Shown: piece after piece, positions 15,248 to 24,774 of the stretch
Layout of the letters: each line of letters opens with the position of its first letter
Position numbering within the stretch: position 1 is the first letter of the stretch
Assembly: GCA_035473775.1 (NCBI GenBank)
Contig: DATINV010000099.1
Span: forward strand, 1 to 64,000
DNA from: AV40 sp035473775
GTDB lineage: Bacteria; Verrucomicrobiota; Verrucomicrobiia; Chthoniobacterales; UBA10450
Length of the DNA stretch: 64,000 nt
Reading direction: 5' to 3'
The notes under the pieces: generated by a model
What the model was told of the DNA's origin: nothing
The model's input: only the letters and a program-made list of their open reading frames with translations
The model's database searches: none
Made by a program: the position numbers and the translations under genes

Positions 15248-17014
15248 GTGGGCTCCCGATCATTTTCGAAATTGGTGATCTCCGTCGCCTTGATTGCGAT
15301 CACGTGGGCGGTGTTCGGCCAAACCTTGCGCGACAACTTCGTGAATTACGATGATCCGCCTTATGTCAGTGAGAATCGCCAGATCCAAGCGGGGCTGAAT
15401 TGGCCCAACGTCGTCTGGGCTTTTACTCATGTTCATTCTCACAACTGGCATCCGCTCACGACGCTTTCGCACATGTTCGATTGCCAGATCTTCGGTCTTC
15501 AACCCGGCGCGCATCATTTCGTTAACGTTGTATTGCACAGTGCGAGCGTGATTCTGCTTTTTCTTTTGCTCGAGCAAACAACCGCATCACTGTGGCGGAG
15601 CGCATTTGTGGCGGCGGTATTCGCGGTTCATCCGTTGCACGTCGAATCGGTGGCATGGATTTCCGAACGCAAGGACGTGCTCAGCGGTTTGTTTTTTATG
15701 CTGACTCTCCTGGCCTACGTGCATTACTCGCGAAAACCGGATGCAATCCGTTACTGCGCAATGTCGATTCTGTTCGTCTGCGGTTTGCTCTCGAAGCCGA
15801 TGTTGGTCACGCTTCCGGCGGTTCTTTTGTTGTTGGATTATTGGCCGCTTGGAAGATTCAAGACGTCAGAAATCATCCGCCTACGCCAAGGCTACGGCGC
15901 GATTCGTCCAGCTTCCGCAGGCGAAGACATCGGGGATCAGAAGGGTTTAACATTTGCAGGACTAGTTATTGAGAAAACCCCGTTGTTTGTCTTGTCACTC
16001 GGTTCGGCAGTCGCAACGCTGATTGCGCAACGCGGCGGAATCCTTCAAATGGCACATCTGCCGTTGAGCTGGCGAATGGCCAACGCGGCCACGGTTTATC
16101 TGATCTATATCTGGCAAATGTTCTGGCCGGTGAACTTGGCGGTGATTTATCCGCATCCCGGTCAATTGCCATTTTGGAAAACGGCGCTGGCGACTGCGCT
16201 ATTGATTATCGTGACGGTGCTTGCTTTTGTTTCGCGGAAGCAACGCTCTTATTTCATTACCGGCTGGTTTTGGTACTTGATCATGTTAGTGCCGGTCCTC
16301 GGATTGGTTCAGGTCGGCAGTCAGGCGCACGCGGATCGTTACACCTATTTGCCGCAACTCGGCCTTTACGTTGCAGTTGTTTGGGGCATTGCTGATCTTC
16401 TCCAACCGTTTCGTTACCGGCGGCAACTTTGTGCGGTCTTTGCACCGCTCATCATCGCGGTGCTGGGTTGGCGCGCCTGGGTTCAAACCGGCTATTGGCG
16501 CGACACGGAACGCTTGTGGAACCGAGCCCTCGCAGTCACCGGGCAAAACGATTTCGCTCATTTCGGACTCGGCGAATTTCTTCTGAAGATTCACCGATTA
16601 GATGAGGCCATTGCGCAGTTCAAAATCGTGCTGTCTACCCATCCGAACGAACCGGATATCAATTTTCAAATGGGTTATGCGTTAATGGAGAAAGGCGACA
16701 CCGACGTGGCGATGGTCCATTTCGAACAAACCTTGAAAGCTAGACCGGGAGATCCCGATGCGGAGACAAACCTCGGCAACTTGCTGCTAAAGTCCGATCG
16801 GATTGAGGAAGCGGTGCAACATTATCGCAATGTGGTCCAACAGAGACCGTCAAGCGCATTGGCCCACTACAATCTTGCGGTCGGTCTTCATCGCCTGGGA
16901 CGACTCCCGGAAGCAATTGCTCAATATAAAGAGACGCTCGCGCTCGATCCGAATTATCCCGATGCCGCCGGTTTTTTGTTGGAAGCGCAGGTGCAAAACG
17001 GGCCAGGCAAATGA
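15248..17014 (+). CDS. TMTC-like membrane glycosyltransferase with C-terminal TPRs (paralogue 1)
   Basis: 588-residue protein: about ten transmembrane segments (residues 8-400) followed by four TPRs (about 430-580). The first extracytoplasmic loop carries NYDDPPYV, an acidic pair like GT-C catalytic sites, and the next helices include HNWHPLTTLSHM, HPLHVESVAWISERKDVLS and DYWPL. These match the layout of eukaryotic TMTC O-mannosyltransferases (DUF1736 plus TPR), so a role transferring polyprenyl-linked sugar to periplasmic protein is plausible but unproven. GTG start at 15248. A repeat-derived stretch (15876-15901) interrupts the loop after DYWPL. 34 bases separate it from the next paralogue, suggesting an operon. 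Confidence 0.85.
   Translation: MGSRSFSKLVISVALIAITWAVFGQTLRDNFVNYDDPPYVSENRQIQAGLNWPNVVWAFTHVHSHNWHPLTTLSHMFDCQIFGLQPGAHHFVNVVLHSASVILLFLLLEQTTASLWRSAFVAAVFAVHPLHVESVAWISERKDVLSGLFFMLTLLAYVHYSRKPDAIRYCAMSILFVCGLLSKPMLVTLPAVLLLLDYWPLGRFKTSEIIRLRQGYGAIRPASAGEDIGDQKGLTFAGLVIEKTPLFVLSLGSAVATLIAQRGGILQMAHLPLSWRMANAATVYLIYIWQMFWPVNLAVIYPHPGQLPFWKTALATALLIIVTVLAFVSRKQRSYFITGWFWYLIMLVPVLGLVQVGSQAHADRYTYLPQLGLYVAVVWGIADLLQPFRYRRQLCAVFAPLIIAVLGWRAWVQTGYWRDTERLWNRALAVTGQNDFAHFGLGEFLLKIHRLDEAIAQFKIVLSTHPNEPDINFQMGYALMEKGDTDVAMVHFEQTLKARPGDPDAETNLGNLLLKSDRIEEAVQHYRNVVQQRPSSALAHYNLAVGLHRLGRLPEAIAQYKETLALDPNYPDAAGFLLEAQVQNGPGK
15876..15901 (+). repeat. REP-like repeat fragment in frame inside TMTC-like paralogue 1
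   Basis: Core TCCGCCTACGCCAAGGCTAC followed by GGCGCG. The same core (CGCC, four variable bases, CCAAGGCT, one variable base, CGGC) occurs at 17674-17696 at the equivalent position of paralogue 2, and a diverged version occurs in the hemB-coaX intergenic element. It encodes a loop after the DYWPL helix that has no counterpart in paralogue 3. Confidence 0.5.
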
Positions 17015-17048
17015 GTTGGAGAAACGCTGAGGTGGTTACTTTGTCGTC

Positions 17049-18971
17049 GTGAGCATGACCGAATCCTGGCGAACGCGATTAGGCATTGCGGTTTTTCTGG
17101 TCGCGATCACGTGGGCTGTGTTTGGGCAGACGTTCCATCATCAGTTCATCAATTACGACGATCCCCTCTATGTCTACGACAACCCGCACGTGCGCGCGGG
17201 GCTGAGCTGGCAGGGAATCGGATGGGCGTTCACACATGTCCATTCTCAAAACTGGCATCCGCTTACGACGATTTCGCACATGCTCGATTGCCAGCTCTTC
17301 GGGGTCACTCCCGGTCCGCACCATTTAGTCAATGTGTTTTGGCACAGTCTCGCGACGCTGCTGCTTTTCATTTTCCTCACCCGAACCACTGGCGCTGTGT
17401 GGGCGAGCGCATTCGTCGCCGCTATTTTTGCGGTTCACCCATTGCGGGTCGAATCCGTCGCTTGGATCGCGGAGCGCAAAGACGTGTTGAGCGGTGCTTT
17501 CTTCATGATGACCCTGCTCGCTTATTGTCGCTGGGCTCGCGCACAAACGCTCGGTGGCTATTTAACAACAGCGATCCTTTTCGGCTGCGGTTTAATGTCG
17601 AAGCCGATGCTCGTGACAACCCCGGTTGTCCTGTTACTGCTCGATTACTGGCCGTTGAAGAGGTTCCAGAGGTCCCGCCTTGGCCAAGGCTGCGGCAGGC
17701 AAGCAGAGGTCGGAGGTAGGACCTCAGCAAACCTGATAGTTGAAAAGATTCCGTTGTTCGCATTGTCGGCCGGTTCAATTGTCGCAACCTTGTGGGCCCA
17801 AAATTTCGCGCTCGGCTCTACCGAATTTCTTCCGCTGAAATGGCGCATCACCAATGCCGTCTTCAGTTATTTCGAATACGTCCGGCAAATGTTTTGGCCG
17901 GTGAATTTGATTCCTTTTTATGTTCATCCGGAAAACCGGCTGGGGATTTGGCGGCTCGCAATTGCGATTGTTTTTCTAATTGCGGTAACGACGGTCGCGT
18001 TCGTTCGCCGGCGGCAAAACCCGTACCTGATCGTCGGCTGGCTTTGGTATCTGGTGATGTTGATTCCTGTGATCGGAATCGTGCAAGTCGGCTTGCAAGG
18101 TCACGCCGACCGTTACACGTATCTTCCGCAAGTCGGGCTTTACCTTGCTATCACCTGGCTCGTTTGCGATCTGATGAAAGATTGCCTGTCGCGCCGTAGC
18201 CATTTCGCGAAGGCGGAGTCCGCGCAGAAAAAGATTTTGGGCGTAGCAGGGACGCTCGTTGTTGGAACGTTGTCGATCTTGTCCGCCAAACAAACGAGTT
18301 ATTGGCGCGATACCGAAACATTGTGGCGCCATACGCTCGCGGTGACGCCGGACAGTGACGTTGCGCACACCGGTCTGGGAGGAATTCTGTTTGTGCGCGG
18401 CCAAGTTGACGACGCGATTGAGCATTACGAGCAAGCGCTGCGTTTGCGCGACGGCAACGTGGCGGCGCATTTTGGATTGGCCCGCGCGTTGACGGCACGG
18501 CAAAAAATCGACGCGTCAATTTCTCATCTCCAAAGAGCTCTCGAAATTCAGCCTGATTACATCGCGGCCAGTAACGATCTCGGTGTGCTGCTGGCGAGCA
18601 AAGGCGAAATCAAAGAGGCGATCTTGGCCTGGCAGCGAACGTTGTCATTCGATCCGGACAATCCGGATGCGGCCAATAATATTGCGTGGGTGCGATCGAC
18701 TGCATCCGATTCGGATTTGCGCGATGGCAAGGAAGCGCTCGAACTGGTCCGGCGCGCGGTTCGAAGTGGCGGCGAGAACCCGGTTGTCTTACGAACTCTG
18801 GCGGCGGCCCAAGCCGAGAATGGCGAATTTCGGGAAGCGATTGCGAGTTGCCGGCGCGGCGAAGAACTAGCGCAGAAAAATAATGACCAGGCGATGGTCG
18901 AAAGTTTGAGGCAATGCGCCGACTCGTTCCGCCGCCGCGAGGCCTTGCGCGGGACCCAAGTTTCACACTGA
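17049..18971 (+). CDS. TMTC-like membrane glycosyltransferase with C-terminal TPRs (paralogue 2)
   Basis: 640-residue close paralogue of the preceding gene. Same plan: FINYDDPLYV loop, HPLTTISHM, HPLRVESVAWIAERKDVLS, DYWPLKRF, about ten membrane helices, then TPRs from about residue 434 to the C-terminus, with more repeats than paralogue 1. GTG start at 17049; an ATG six bases later is equally possible. The loop after DYWPL again contains repeat-derived sequence (17670-17724). The C-terminal 60 residues are polar and helical. A hairpin with a T-rich tail follows the stop. Predicted location: inner membrane with TPRs exposed to one side, probably the periplasm if topology follows eukaryotic TMTCs. 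Confidence 0.85.
   Translation: MSMTESWRTRLGIAVFLVAITWAVFGQTFHHQFINYDDPLYVYDNPHVRAGLSWQGIGWAFTHVHSQNWHPLTTISHMLDCQLFGVTPGPHHLVNVFWHSLATLLLFIFLTRTTGAVWASAFVAAIFAVHPLRVESVAWIAERKDVLSGAFFMMTLLAYCRWARAQTLGGYLTTAILFGCGLMSKPMLVTTPVVLLLLDYWPLKRFQRSRLGQGCGRQAEVGGRTSANLIVEKIPLFALSAGSIVATLWAQNFALGSTEFLPLKWRITNAVFSYFEYVRQMFWPVNLIPFYVHPENRLGIWRLAIAIVFLIAVTTVAFVRRRQNPYLIVGWLWYLVMLIPVIGIVQVGLQGHADRYTYLPQVGLYLAITWLVCDLMKDCLSRRSHFAKAESAQKKILGVAGTLVVGTLSILSAKQTSYWRDTETLWRHTLAVTPDSDVAHTGLGGILFVRGQVDDAIEHYEQALRLRDGNVAAHFGLARALTARQKIDASISHLQRALEIQPDYIAASNDLGVLLASKGEIKEAILAWQRTLSFDPDNPDAANNIAWVRSTASDSDLRDGKEALELVRRAVRSGGENPVVLRTLAAAQAENGEFREAIASCRRGEELAQKNNDQAMVESLRQCADSFRRREALRGTQVSH
17670..17724 (+). repeat. 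REP-like repeat in frame inside TMTC-like paralogue 2
   Basis: Contains CGCCTTGGCCAAGGCTGCGG and then CAGGCAAGCAGAGGTCGGAG. The unit resembles the intergenic element at 51887-51943 (which reads GCCAACGCTATGGCGGGACA then AGCAGACC) and the fragment at 15876-15901. The flanks GAGGTCC and GGACCTC form a small inverted repeat around it. Translated as QRSRLGQGCGRQAEVGGR. Confidence 0.5.
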
Positions 18972-18984
18972 AATCGCCGCTGAG

Positions 18985-19032
18985 CCCTCCTCACGCCTGG
19001 GGTGGGGGGTCGAAAATTCTTTAATTTTTTTC
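18985..19032 (+). terminator. Probable rho-independent terminator after TMTC-like paralogue 2
   Basis: Stem CCTCCTCAC pairs with GTGGGGGG (two G-T wobbles) around a short loop, followed by an A/T-rich tail with a run of seven T within TTTAATTTTTTT. It lies 14 bases after the stop at 18971 and separates the TMTC-like pair from the receptor gene. The rest of the 232-base gap to 19204 shows nothing else I can name. Confidence 0.5.
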
Positions 19033-19203
19033 TAGGCAGCCGCCGGGAAATCCGATAGAACCGCCGGAAAACGGGGACTGGCTCAGACAATGGGCCCGTT
19101 TGCCCGTTCAAAAAAATTCCAAAAAACTGAAAAAAAACCTTGTCAGCCTGACGACTTTTCAATAATCCCTAGCGCAAACCTAACCAAACCCATGGAGAAA
19201 CCA

Positions 19204-22200
19204 ATGACTAGAAACGTGCAAAAAACGTTGGGAATTCGCGTCGCTCTCGTAGCAGCCGCATTTCCATTAATCATCGCGATGAGCGCGCGTGCTCAAGATG
19301 CCACCGCGCCGGCACCGGCGACGACGACTGGATCAAATATCGCCCCGAATGCGGCCCCAGCCGCGACGGAAGCGACAGCTGAGCGCGTTGTCGTAACCGG
19401 TTCGAACATTCCGACTGCAGAAGAAGTCGGCCCGAACCCGGTTGATACATATCGCCGCGACGACATTACCCGACTGGGTGTGCGCACTGCCACCGACCTG
19501 ATCCTGCGCCTTCCGGCGTCGACTGGATCAAACACCACTGAAAACAACACCAACGGTGGTGACGGCAGCACCCGTATCAGTCTTCGTGGTATCGACCCGA
19601 AAGAAACTCTTGTGTTGCAGGACGGCCGTCGTCTCGCTTATGCGGGCACCGCTTCCATCGACTTCAACCAGTTTCCGTTGGGTTTGATCGATCACATCGA
19701 CATCCTGAAGGACGGCGCTTCGCCAATTTACGGCACCGAGGCTGTCGCCGGCGTAGTAAACGTGTTTTTGATTAAGCACTTCCGTGGGTTGGAGGTTTAC
19801 GCCAGCTATGGCAACACGAATCTTGGTTTCGCGGGTGACCGGGGTGAAGAGACGGGCTACATGCTTGCAGGTACTGGTGACGACAAGACCAACATCGTCG
19901 TTTATGCCGGCATTTATAATTCCTCGGCGATCTATTCGCGCGATGTGAATATTTCGCACGATCCGGATAAGTCTGCCTACGGCAGCTTCGATGTCCGTTC
20001 CGGTAACTTGGCGGGACGCGTGACCGGGGCCTGGTTTCTCGGATTGGCCCAGCAGCCGTTCAAACTGAACTTGAAGACGCCGACTCCACACGCTTCGGCC
20101 AACCAGTTCACCGATACGCAGTACACTGCCCCGGGGTTGACACCTACCTCGGCGATTACGAGCGAGCGTTTCCTGTTCAACTTCGCCGATCTAACGCCCG
20201 ACATTGCCGCGACCGATCGCGAGTATTTATATGGTTCGTTTGATCGCGACCTCTGCGACAAATACCTGACCGTAATGGCGGACTTTAAGTATTTCCGCCA
20301 ATTCTGGGATGGTGGTTTGGCGCCGACACCGTTCACGCCTGATATCTGGACGGACACGGGTGGTTTTGCGCCGAGCTTCATTAGTGCAGCCAATCCGCTC
20401 GGCACGGTCGGGGCACACCCCTTCGGTATCAGCAGCGCGGGCATCAGCGTGCCGACACAGAACGCGTTCAATCCGTTCACGACTGGGGACTATACCTCGA
20501 ATGGCGGCTTCAACGGCACTTTTCCGGTATTCTCGATCCCGAGCGCCGCGCCTCCGGGAACAGTGTTTACAACTGGCGTGCGTTACCGCTCGCTCGAAGC
20601 GGGCTTGCGCACGGTCAAGATCCAGACCGCCAACTACGTGTTTACCGGTGTCTTGAAGGGTAACTTGGGCGAATTCTCCAATGCCTGGGACCAACTCAAG
20701 ACCTGGGAATGGGAATTCGGTTTCCGTTACAATGAAAGTAACCGGGTGGCCAACACCGGTGGAATCGTGAACAACAACGCCTTGCGGGCCTTCTTGCTGG
20801 ATACCGATCCGGCTACGGCCTTCAATCCCTTCGGCAAGAACGTAAACAACAAGCGGACGATTAATCAGGTCTTCACGACGACCCACGATGTGGAAGAGTC
20901 GACGATTATGACTGAGGACTTCGCTCTCCGTGGCGATATGTTCAATCTGCCGGGCGGCGCGGTCCGCTTCGCGATCGGCGGTGCACACCTTGGCAACACC
21001 TTCCACGATCAGCCCGACCCGCTGACAGTTACCGGCCAAACAACCGGTTCGACTAACGGGCAGGCTACCAAAGGAAACCGCGATACGTGGTCGCTCTACT
21101 GGGAAGCTCGCGTCCCGGTTACCGGACCAACTTGGAACTTCCCAGGCGCCTACAGCTTGGAACTTGGCTACGCCGAGCGGTTTGAGAGCTATAGCGATTT
21201 CGGTCAAACCGAGCGTCCGAAGTTCGACGTTCGCTGGCAGCCGATTGATCAGTCTCTGACTCTGCGCGCGGCTTACATTGAAGCGTTCCACGCTCCAACG
21301 CTGTTTGAATTGTTTGGTGGCACCACGCAGACATTCCCGGCAGTTAAAGATACCTGCAGCACCTGCGGTACCGAGCCACAGGTTGAGCAGCACTTGCAGG
21401 GAAATCCGAATCTGAAGCCGGAAATAGCTTACGAGTATACCTACGGTGGTGTGATTACTCCGGGCAAATGGTGGGCTCCGTTGTCGGGCTTGACCGTGTC
21501 CGCTGACTACATCCACATCGACATCCGCGGTTTCACTACAACTCTCGATGCGCAATCACTAATCAACGCGACGAGCAGTATCGCACCAGATGCGAACGGA
21601 ACCCAAACCTTGGGCGTGTCCCAGGTGCAACGTGCGGGCGGCGTCGGAACGCCGATCACCCTGTTGCTGACGCCGGAACAGAACCTCGGCTTGGAAGTGC
21701 TGAGTGCTTGGGACTTCGAAGTAGTTGAGATCTTCGAAACCAGCCGCTTGGGCCACGGCGATTGGGGAACGTTCACCGCCACGTGGAATGAAACCTATAT
21801 GGCGGACGTTGACGTCGCGCTTCTGCCGGCGACGAAGGGCGTGCCTGCAAGCAAGCGCCGCACAGTGGTCGGCAAATTCGGCGGCGGCTTTCAAGGCACC
21901 AACGGTGGCGGTTCGTTCACCCATAATCGTTGGTACGCCAGCTTGTTCTACGACGGTCCGTCCGGCTCCTGGATGCAAGGCATCGATGGCGGTTTGGTTG
22001 TCCACTATATCGGCCAATACTGGGATGACCCTTCGCTCCAGCCCCATGGGCACACATTCGCTGGTGGCAATCCGGCCAACGGACCGAGCGCAAATGGCAA
22101 GTTTCCCGGCTCACGCAAGGTTCGCGAGTGGGTTACGCTCGACCTGATCATCAACTACACCTTCAATCTACCACCGCCTGCGGCTCAATCCGAAGTTGCG

Positions 22201-22455
22201 GGTTACTCCAAGGATGGCGGCAAGAACGTGAAGATGAGTGGCAAGGACAAGAACGTGATGCCGGTTTCCACGGCTGAATACAATCCGTGCGGTTGGAGAG
22301 CCTGGCTCAACCAAACCACGCTCACGTTTGGTATCGATAACCTCTTCGACTCGGAGCCGCCATTCGTGGCCGGCGCATTTGAGAACGGTTACGACGAAAG
22401 CACCACGAACGCCAAAGGCCGTCTCTGGTACCTCGGTGTCAAGAAACGCTTCTAA
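19204..22455 (+). CDS. TonB-dependent outer-membrane receptor
   Basis: 1,083-residue outer-membrane active transporter. The ATG at 19204 is preceded by GGAGA at 5-base spacing and gives a clear signal peptide ending SARAQ; earlier in-frame ATGs (19090, 19192) are less likely. The plug domain follows (about residues 55-200): ERVVVTGSNIPTAEEVG as a TonB-box-like start, SLRGIDPKETLVLQDGRR, and DILKDGASPIYGTEAVAGVV. The rest is a long beta barrel ending in the aromatic KKRF typical of outer-membrane barrels. The substrate is unknown. It lies alone between TMTC-like genes and ends in a strong terminator; its base composition matches its neighbours. Confidence 0.95.
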   Translation: MTRNVQKTLGIRVALVAAAFPLIIAMSARAQDATAPAPATTTGSNIAPNAAPAATEATAERVVVTGSNIPTAEEVGPNPVDTYRRDDITRLGVRTATDLILRLPASTGSNTTENNTNGGDGSTRISLRGIDPKETLVLQDGRRLAYAGTASIDFNQFPLGLIDHIDILKDGASPIYGTEAVAGVVNVFLIKHFRGLEVYASYGNTNLGFAGDRGEETGYMLAGTGDDKTNIVVYAGIYNSSAIYSRDVNISHDPDKSAYGSFDVRSGNLAGRVTGAWFLGLAQQPFKLNLKTPTPHASANQFTDTQYTAPGLTPTSAITSERFLFNFADLTPDIAATDREYLYGSFDRDLCDKYLTVMADFKYFRQFWDGGLAPTPFTPDIWTDTGGFAPSFISAANPLGTVGAHPFGISSAGISVPTQNAFNPFTTGDYTSNGGFNGTFPVFSIPSAAPPGTVFTTGVRYRSLEAGLRTVKIQTANYVFTGVLKGNLGEFSNAWDQLKTWEWEFGFRYNESNRVANTGGIVNNNALRAFLLDTDPATAFNPFGKNVNNKRTINQVFTTTHDVEESTIMTEDFALRGDMFNLPGGAVRFAIGGAHLGNTFHDQPDPLTVTGQTTGSTNGQATKGNRDTWSLYWEARVPVTGPTWNFPGAYSLELGYAERFESYSDFGQTERPKFDVRWQPIDQSLTLRAAYIEAFHAPTLFELFGGTTQTFPAVKDTCSTCGTEPQVEQHLQGNPNLKPEIAYEYTYGGVITPGKWWAPLSGLTVSADYIHIDIRGFTTTLDAQSLINATSSIAPDANGTQTLGVSQVQRAGGVGTPITLLLTPEQNLGLEVLSAWDFEVVEIFETSRLGHGDWGTFTATWNETYMADVDVALLPATKGVPASKRRTVVGKFGGGFQGTNGGGSFTHNRWYASLFYDGPSGSWMQGIDGGLVVHYIGQYWDDPSLQPHGHTFAGGNPANGPSANGKFPGSRKVREWVTLDLIINYTFNLPPPAAQSEVAGYSKDGGKNVKMSGKDKNVMPVSTAEYNPCGWRAWLNQTTLTFGIDNLFDSEPPFVAGAFENGYDESTTNAKGRLWYLGVKKRF

Positions 22456-22478
22456 CCGATCAGCAATTTAGATTTCAG

Positions 22479-22515
22479 CGGCCGGGTTCCGAATGGGACC
22501 CGGCCGTTTGCTTTT
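22479..22515 (+). terminator. Rho-independent terminator of the TonB-dependent receptor gene
   Basis: Stem CGGCCGGGTTCC / GGGACCCGGCCG (one mismatch) with a four-base loop, then TTTGCTTTT. It sits 23 bases after the stop codon. Confidence 0.88.
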
Positions 22516-22575
22516 ACGCCGTGTTGTTAATTTGAAATCCCGCAGACGCCGCAACTAAGGGAAACCCCGCGCCAC

Positions 22576-24642
22576 CTAATCACGGAGCGGCGAACCTTCT
22601 TCGAAGAGCTTAATGTTCGCCTGTAAGGTCTGAGCGAGTGCCGAGTTCCCCTCCGCTTCAGCGAGGGCCAGTCCGTTTTGGGCAGCTTTGATTGCTTCAG
22701 GAAACCGACCCGCCTCAGCATAAGCCGCCGCGGCGAGACGCCATATTCTGGCATTCTTTCCGCCGGACAATTGAATCGCCTTCTCGGCCGATTCGACGGC
22801 CTGCGTCCCGTTGCGGACCGCAGAGTCCGGAAACGTGGCGAAGACCCAAGCCAGATTGCATTGCGCTTCGAGATTGTTTGAATCAATGAGTAGGGTTCTT
22901 TTCCACTCGCCGATTGCTTCCCGCATCTGTCCTTTTTGTGACAAGACGATCGCCAGATTGTTATGCGCTTCCGGATAATTTGGATTCAATTTCAGAGCGA
23001 TTCGGAGATGCCCAAGCGCCTCGTCGATTTTTCCGGTACGCAACAAAGCATTCGCGAGATTATTGTGTCCCTCCGGAAAGTTCGGATACAACTGAAGCTC
23101 GGTCTCGTAGTTGGAGACGGCGTCGGCCATTTGTCCGCGCTCCATCAGAATGTTCGCCAAATTAAAGTGAACGCGTGCCAACTTTGGATTGAGTTGAAGT
23201 GCCTTCTCCAAATACGCAAGCGCTTCGTCCAAACGTCCTTTTCGCGCGAGCGCTGCGCCCAAAACGCCCTGGGCGTCTGCGCTGCCCGCTCGGGCGTCGA
23301 CGGCGCGTCGCGCGGCCGCAACAGCATCATCGATCCGTCCTTTTTCGAGGTAAGCATCCGAAAGATGCTCTTCTGCGTTTTCATTCTCGGGCGTTACCGC
23401 CGTAGCGTGTTCCCAAAGCGCCTCACTCGAACGCCAGTAGGATGTTTGAATGCGAGCAACCCAAGTGAATGCAACCAGCGCAGTAACGGAAATCGCAGTA
23501 AAAATCAGGTCCCGATATCGAATCGCGCCCAGCAAATCAGCAATTCCCCAGCTCATTGCTAATCCAAGCCCGATTTGAGGAAGATAGGTGTAACGATCAG
23601 CGTAGGCCTGATTGCCAACCTGGATAATACCCAGCACGGGGACCAGCATCCCCACGAACCAAAACCATCCTGCGATCAAATAGGGACAGCGGCGCCTGAG
23701 GATCCAGGCTGACCCGGAAATCGCGATGATTAGCGCGATTGAAAGAGCGATCGCGGACCCTGACAGTGTCTGCAGTGGGTGCGGATAAAAGCACGCCAGA
23801 TCACGTGGGACAAATGTCTGCCGCAGATAGATCCCAATGCTGACGCAGGCGTTGGCAATTCGCGAGGACAGCGGCAAGTTCACCGCGTTCCGATCGGGAT
23901 GTTGCGTTAAAAGCGCGACCACTGATGTAGCCGCCGACAAAACGACAAAAGGAATCTTTTCCAGGATCAACAGCAGCCAGCCGGAGAGGCGACGACCGCC
24001 AATGCTCGCAGTCGCGTCTCGGTAACGTCTCAACGGCCAATAGTCGACGAGCAAAAGAACAAACGGCAACGTCACCAGCATCGGTTTGGACATCAGCCCA
24101 AAAGCGAAGAGAACTGCGACTAAAAAGTATTTCCCAATTCCGGGTCGGCGGCTGTAAGCGACGTAAGCCGCTAACGTTAACATGAAGAACAATCCGCTTA
24201 AGACGTCTTTGCGTTCTGCGATCCACGCGACTGATTCAACGTGCAAGGGATGGACGGCAAAAATGCCCGCAACCGCCGCGCTTCGCCAGACGGCTCCGGT
24301 CATCGCTTGCAGCGTCAGAAACAGCACCAGCACTGACAAGGTATGCAGAATCGTGTTGGTAAGATGATGACCCCACGGCTGCACCCCGTATATGCGACAA
24401 TCGAGCATATGCGACAGCATGGTTAGAGGATGCCAGTTGCCCGCCACTGGCTGAGTAAACGCCCGGCCTACCTGTTGCAGGGTAATTCCCTGCCTGATGT
24501 CGAAATTCCGGTAGACGTAGGCGCCGTCGTCGAAATTTACGAACTGGTGTGACAAGGTTTGTCCGAAGACGATCCAGGTCAGTGTTACCAATCCAATAGC
24601 AACAGCGACGATCTTCCAAAGCGGTATCGTTCGAGTTGTCAT
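22576..24642 (-). CDS. TMTC-like membrane glycosyltransferase with C-terminal TPRs (paralogue 3)
   Basis: 688 residues, the longest of the four. The membrane part (residues 10-400) carries FVNFDDGAYV, NWHPLTMLSHM, HPLHVESVAWIAERKDVLS and DYWPLRRY; the C-terminal part (about 418-688) has six or more TPRs, with canonical units such as PEAHNNLAIVLSQKGQMREA. Unlike paralogues 1 and 2, the loop after DYWPL contains no repeat-derived insert. Transcribed opposite to the receptor and divergent from the MFS/spermidine-synthase-like gene, whose start is 132 bases away. Same predicted role: lipid-linked sugar transfer with TPRs recruiting acceptor proteins, inferred from family layout. Confidence 0.85.
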   Translation of the reverse strand: MTTRTIPLWKIVAVAIGLVTLTWIVFGQTLSHQFVNFDDGAYVYRNFDIRQGITLQQVGRAFTQPVAGNWHPLTMLSHMLDCRIYGVQPWGHHLTNTILHTLSVLVLFLTLQAMTGAVWRSAAVAGIFAVHPLHVESVAWIAERKDVLSGLFFMLTLAAYVAYSRRPGIGKYFLVAVLFAFGLMSKPMLVTLPFVLLLVDYWPLRRYRDATASIGGRRLSGWLLLILEKIPFVVLSAATSVVALLTQHPDRNAVNLPLSSRIANACVSIGIYLRQTFVPRDLACFYPHPLQTLSGSAIALSIALIIAISGSAWILRRRCPYLIAGWFWFVGMLVPVLGIIQVGNQAYADRYTYLPQIGLGLAMSWGIADLLGAIRYRDLIFTAISVTALVAFTWVARIQTSYWRSSEALWEHATAVTPENENAEEHLSDAYLEKGRIDDAVAAARRAVDARAGSADAQGVLGAALARKGRLDEALAYLEKALQLNPKLARVHFNLANILMERGQMADAVSNYETELQLYPNFPEGHNNLANALLRTGKIDEALGHLRIALKLNPNYPEAHNNLAIVLSQKGQMREAIGEWKRTLLIDSNNLEAQCNLAWVFATFPDSAVRNGTQAVESAEKAIQLSGGKNARIWRLAAAAYAEAGRFPEAIKAAQNGLALAEAEGNSALAQTLQANIKLFEEGSPLRD

Positions 24643-24774
24643 TTCCGAATCGATAGATTCTTCATCGCTTTTCGGTCAAAACAAGCGGACTTGAATCAGC
24701 GGTCGACTCCGGCGGTCGGTGCCGTTGCTTTATGCGCGGCCTTCAGTCAAAATCCCGCGGATCCGAAAACTTCT

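Noticed and set aside
20227..21555. 442-codon reverse-strand open frame inside the TonB-dependent receptor
   Set aside because: No family similarity, entirely within a well-supported barrel-coding region, and no plausible start context.
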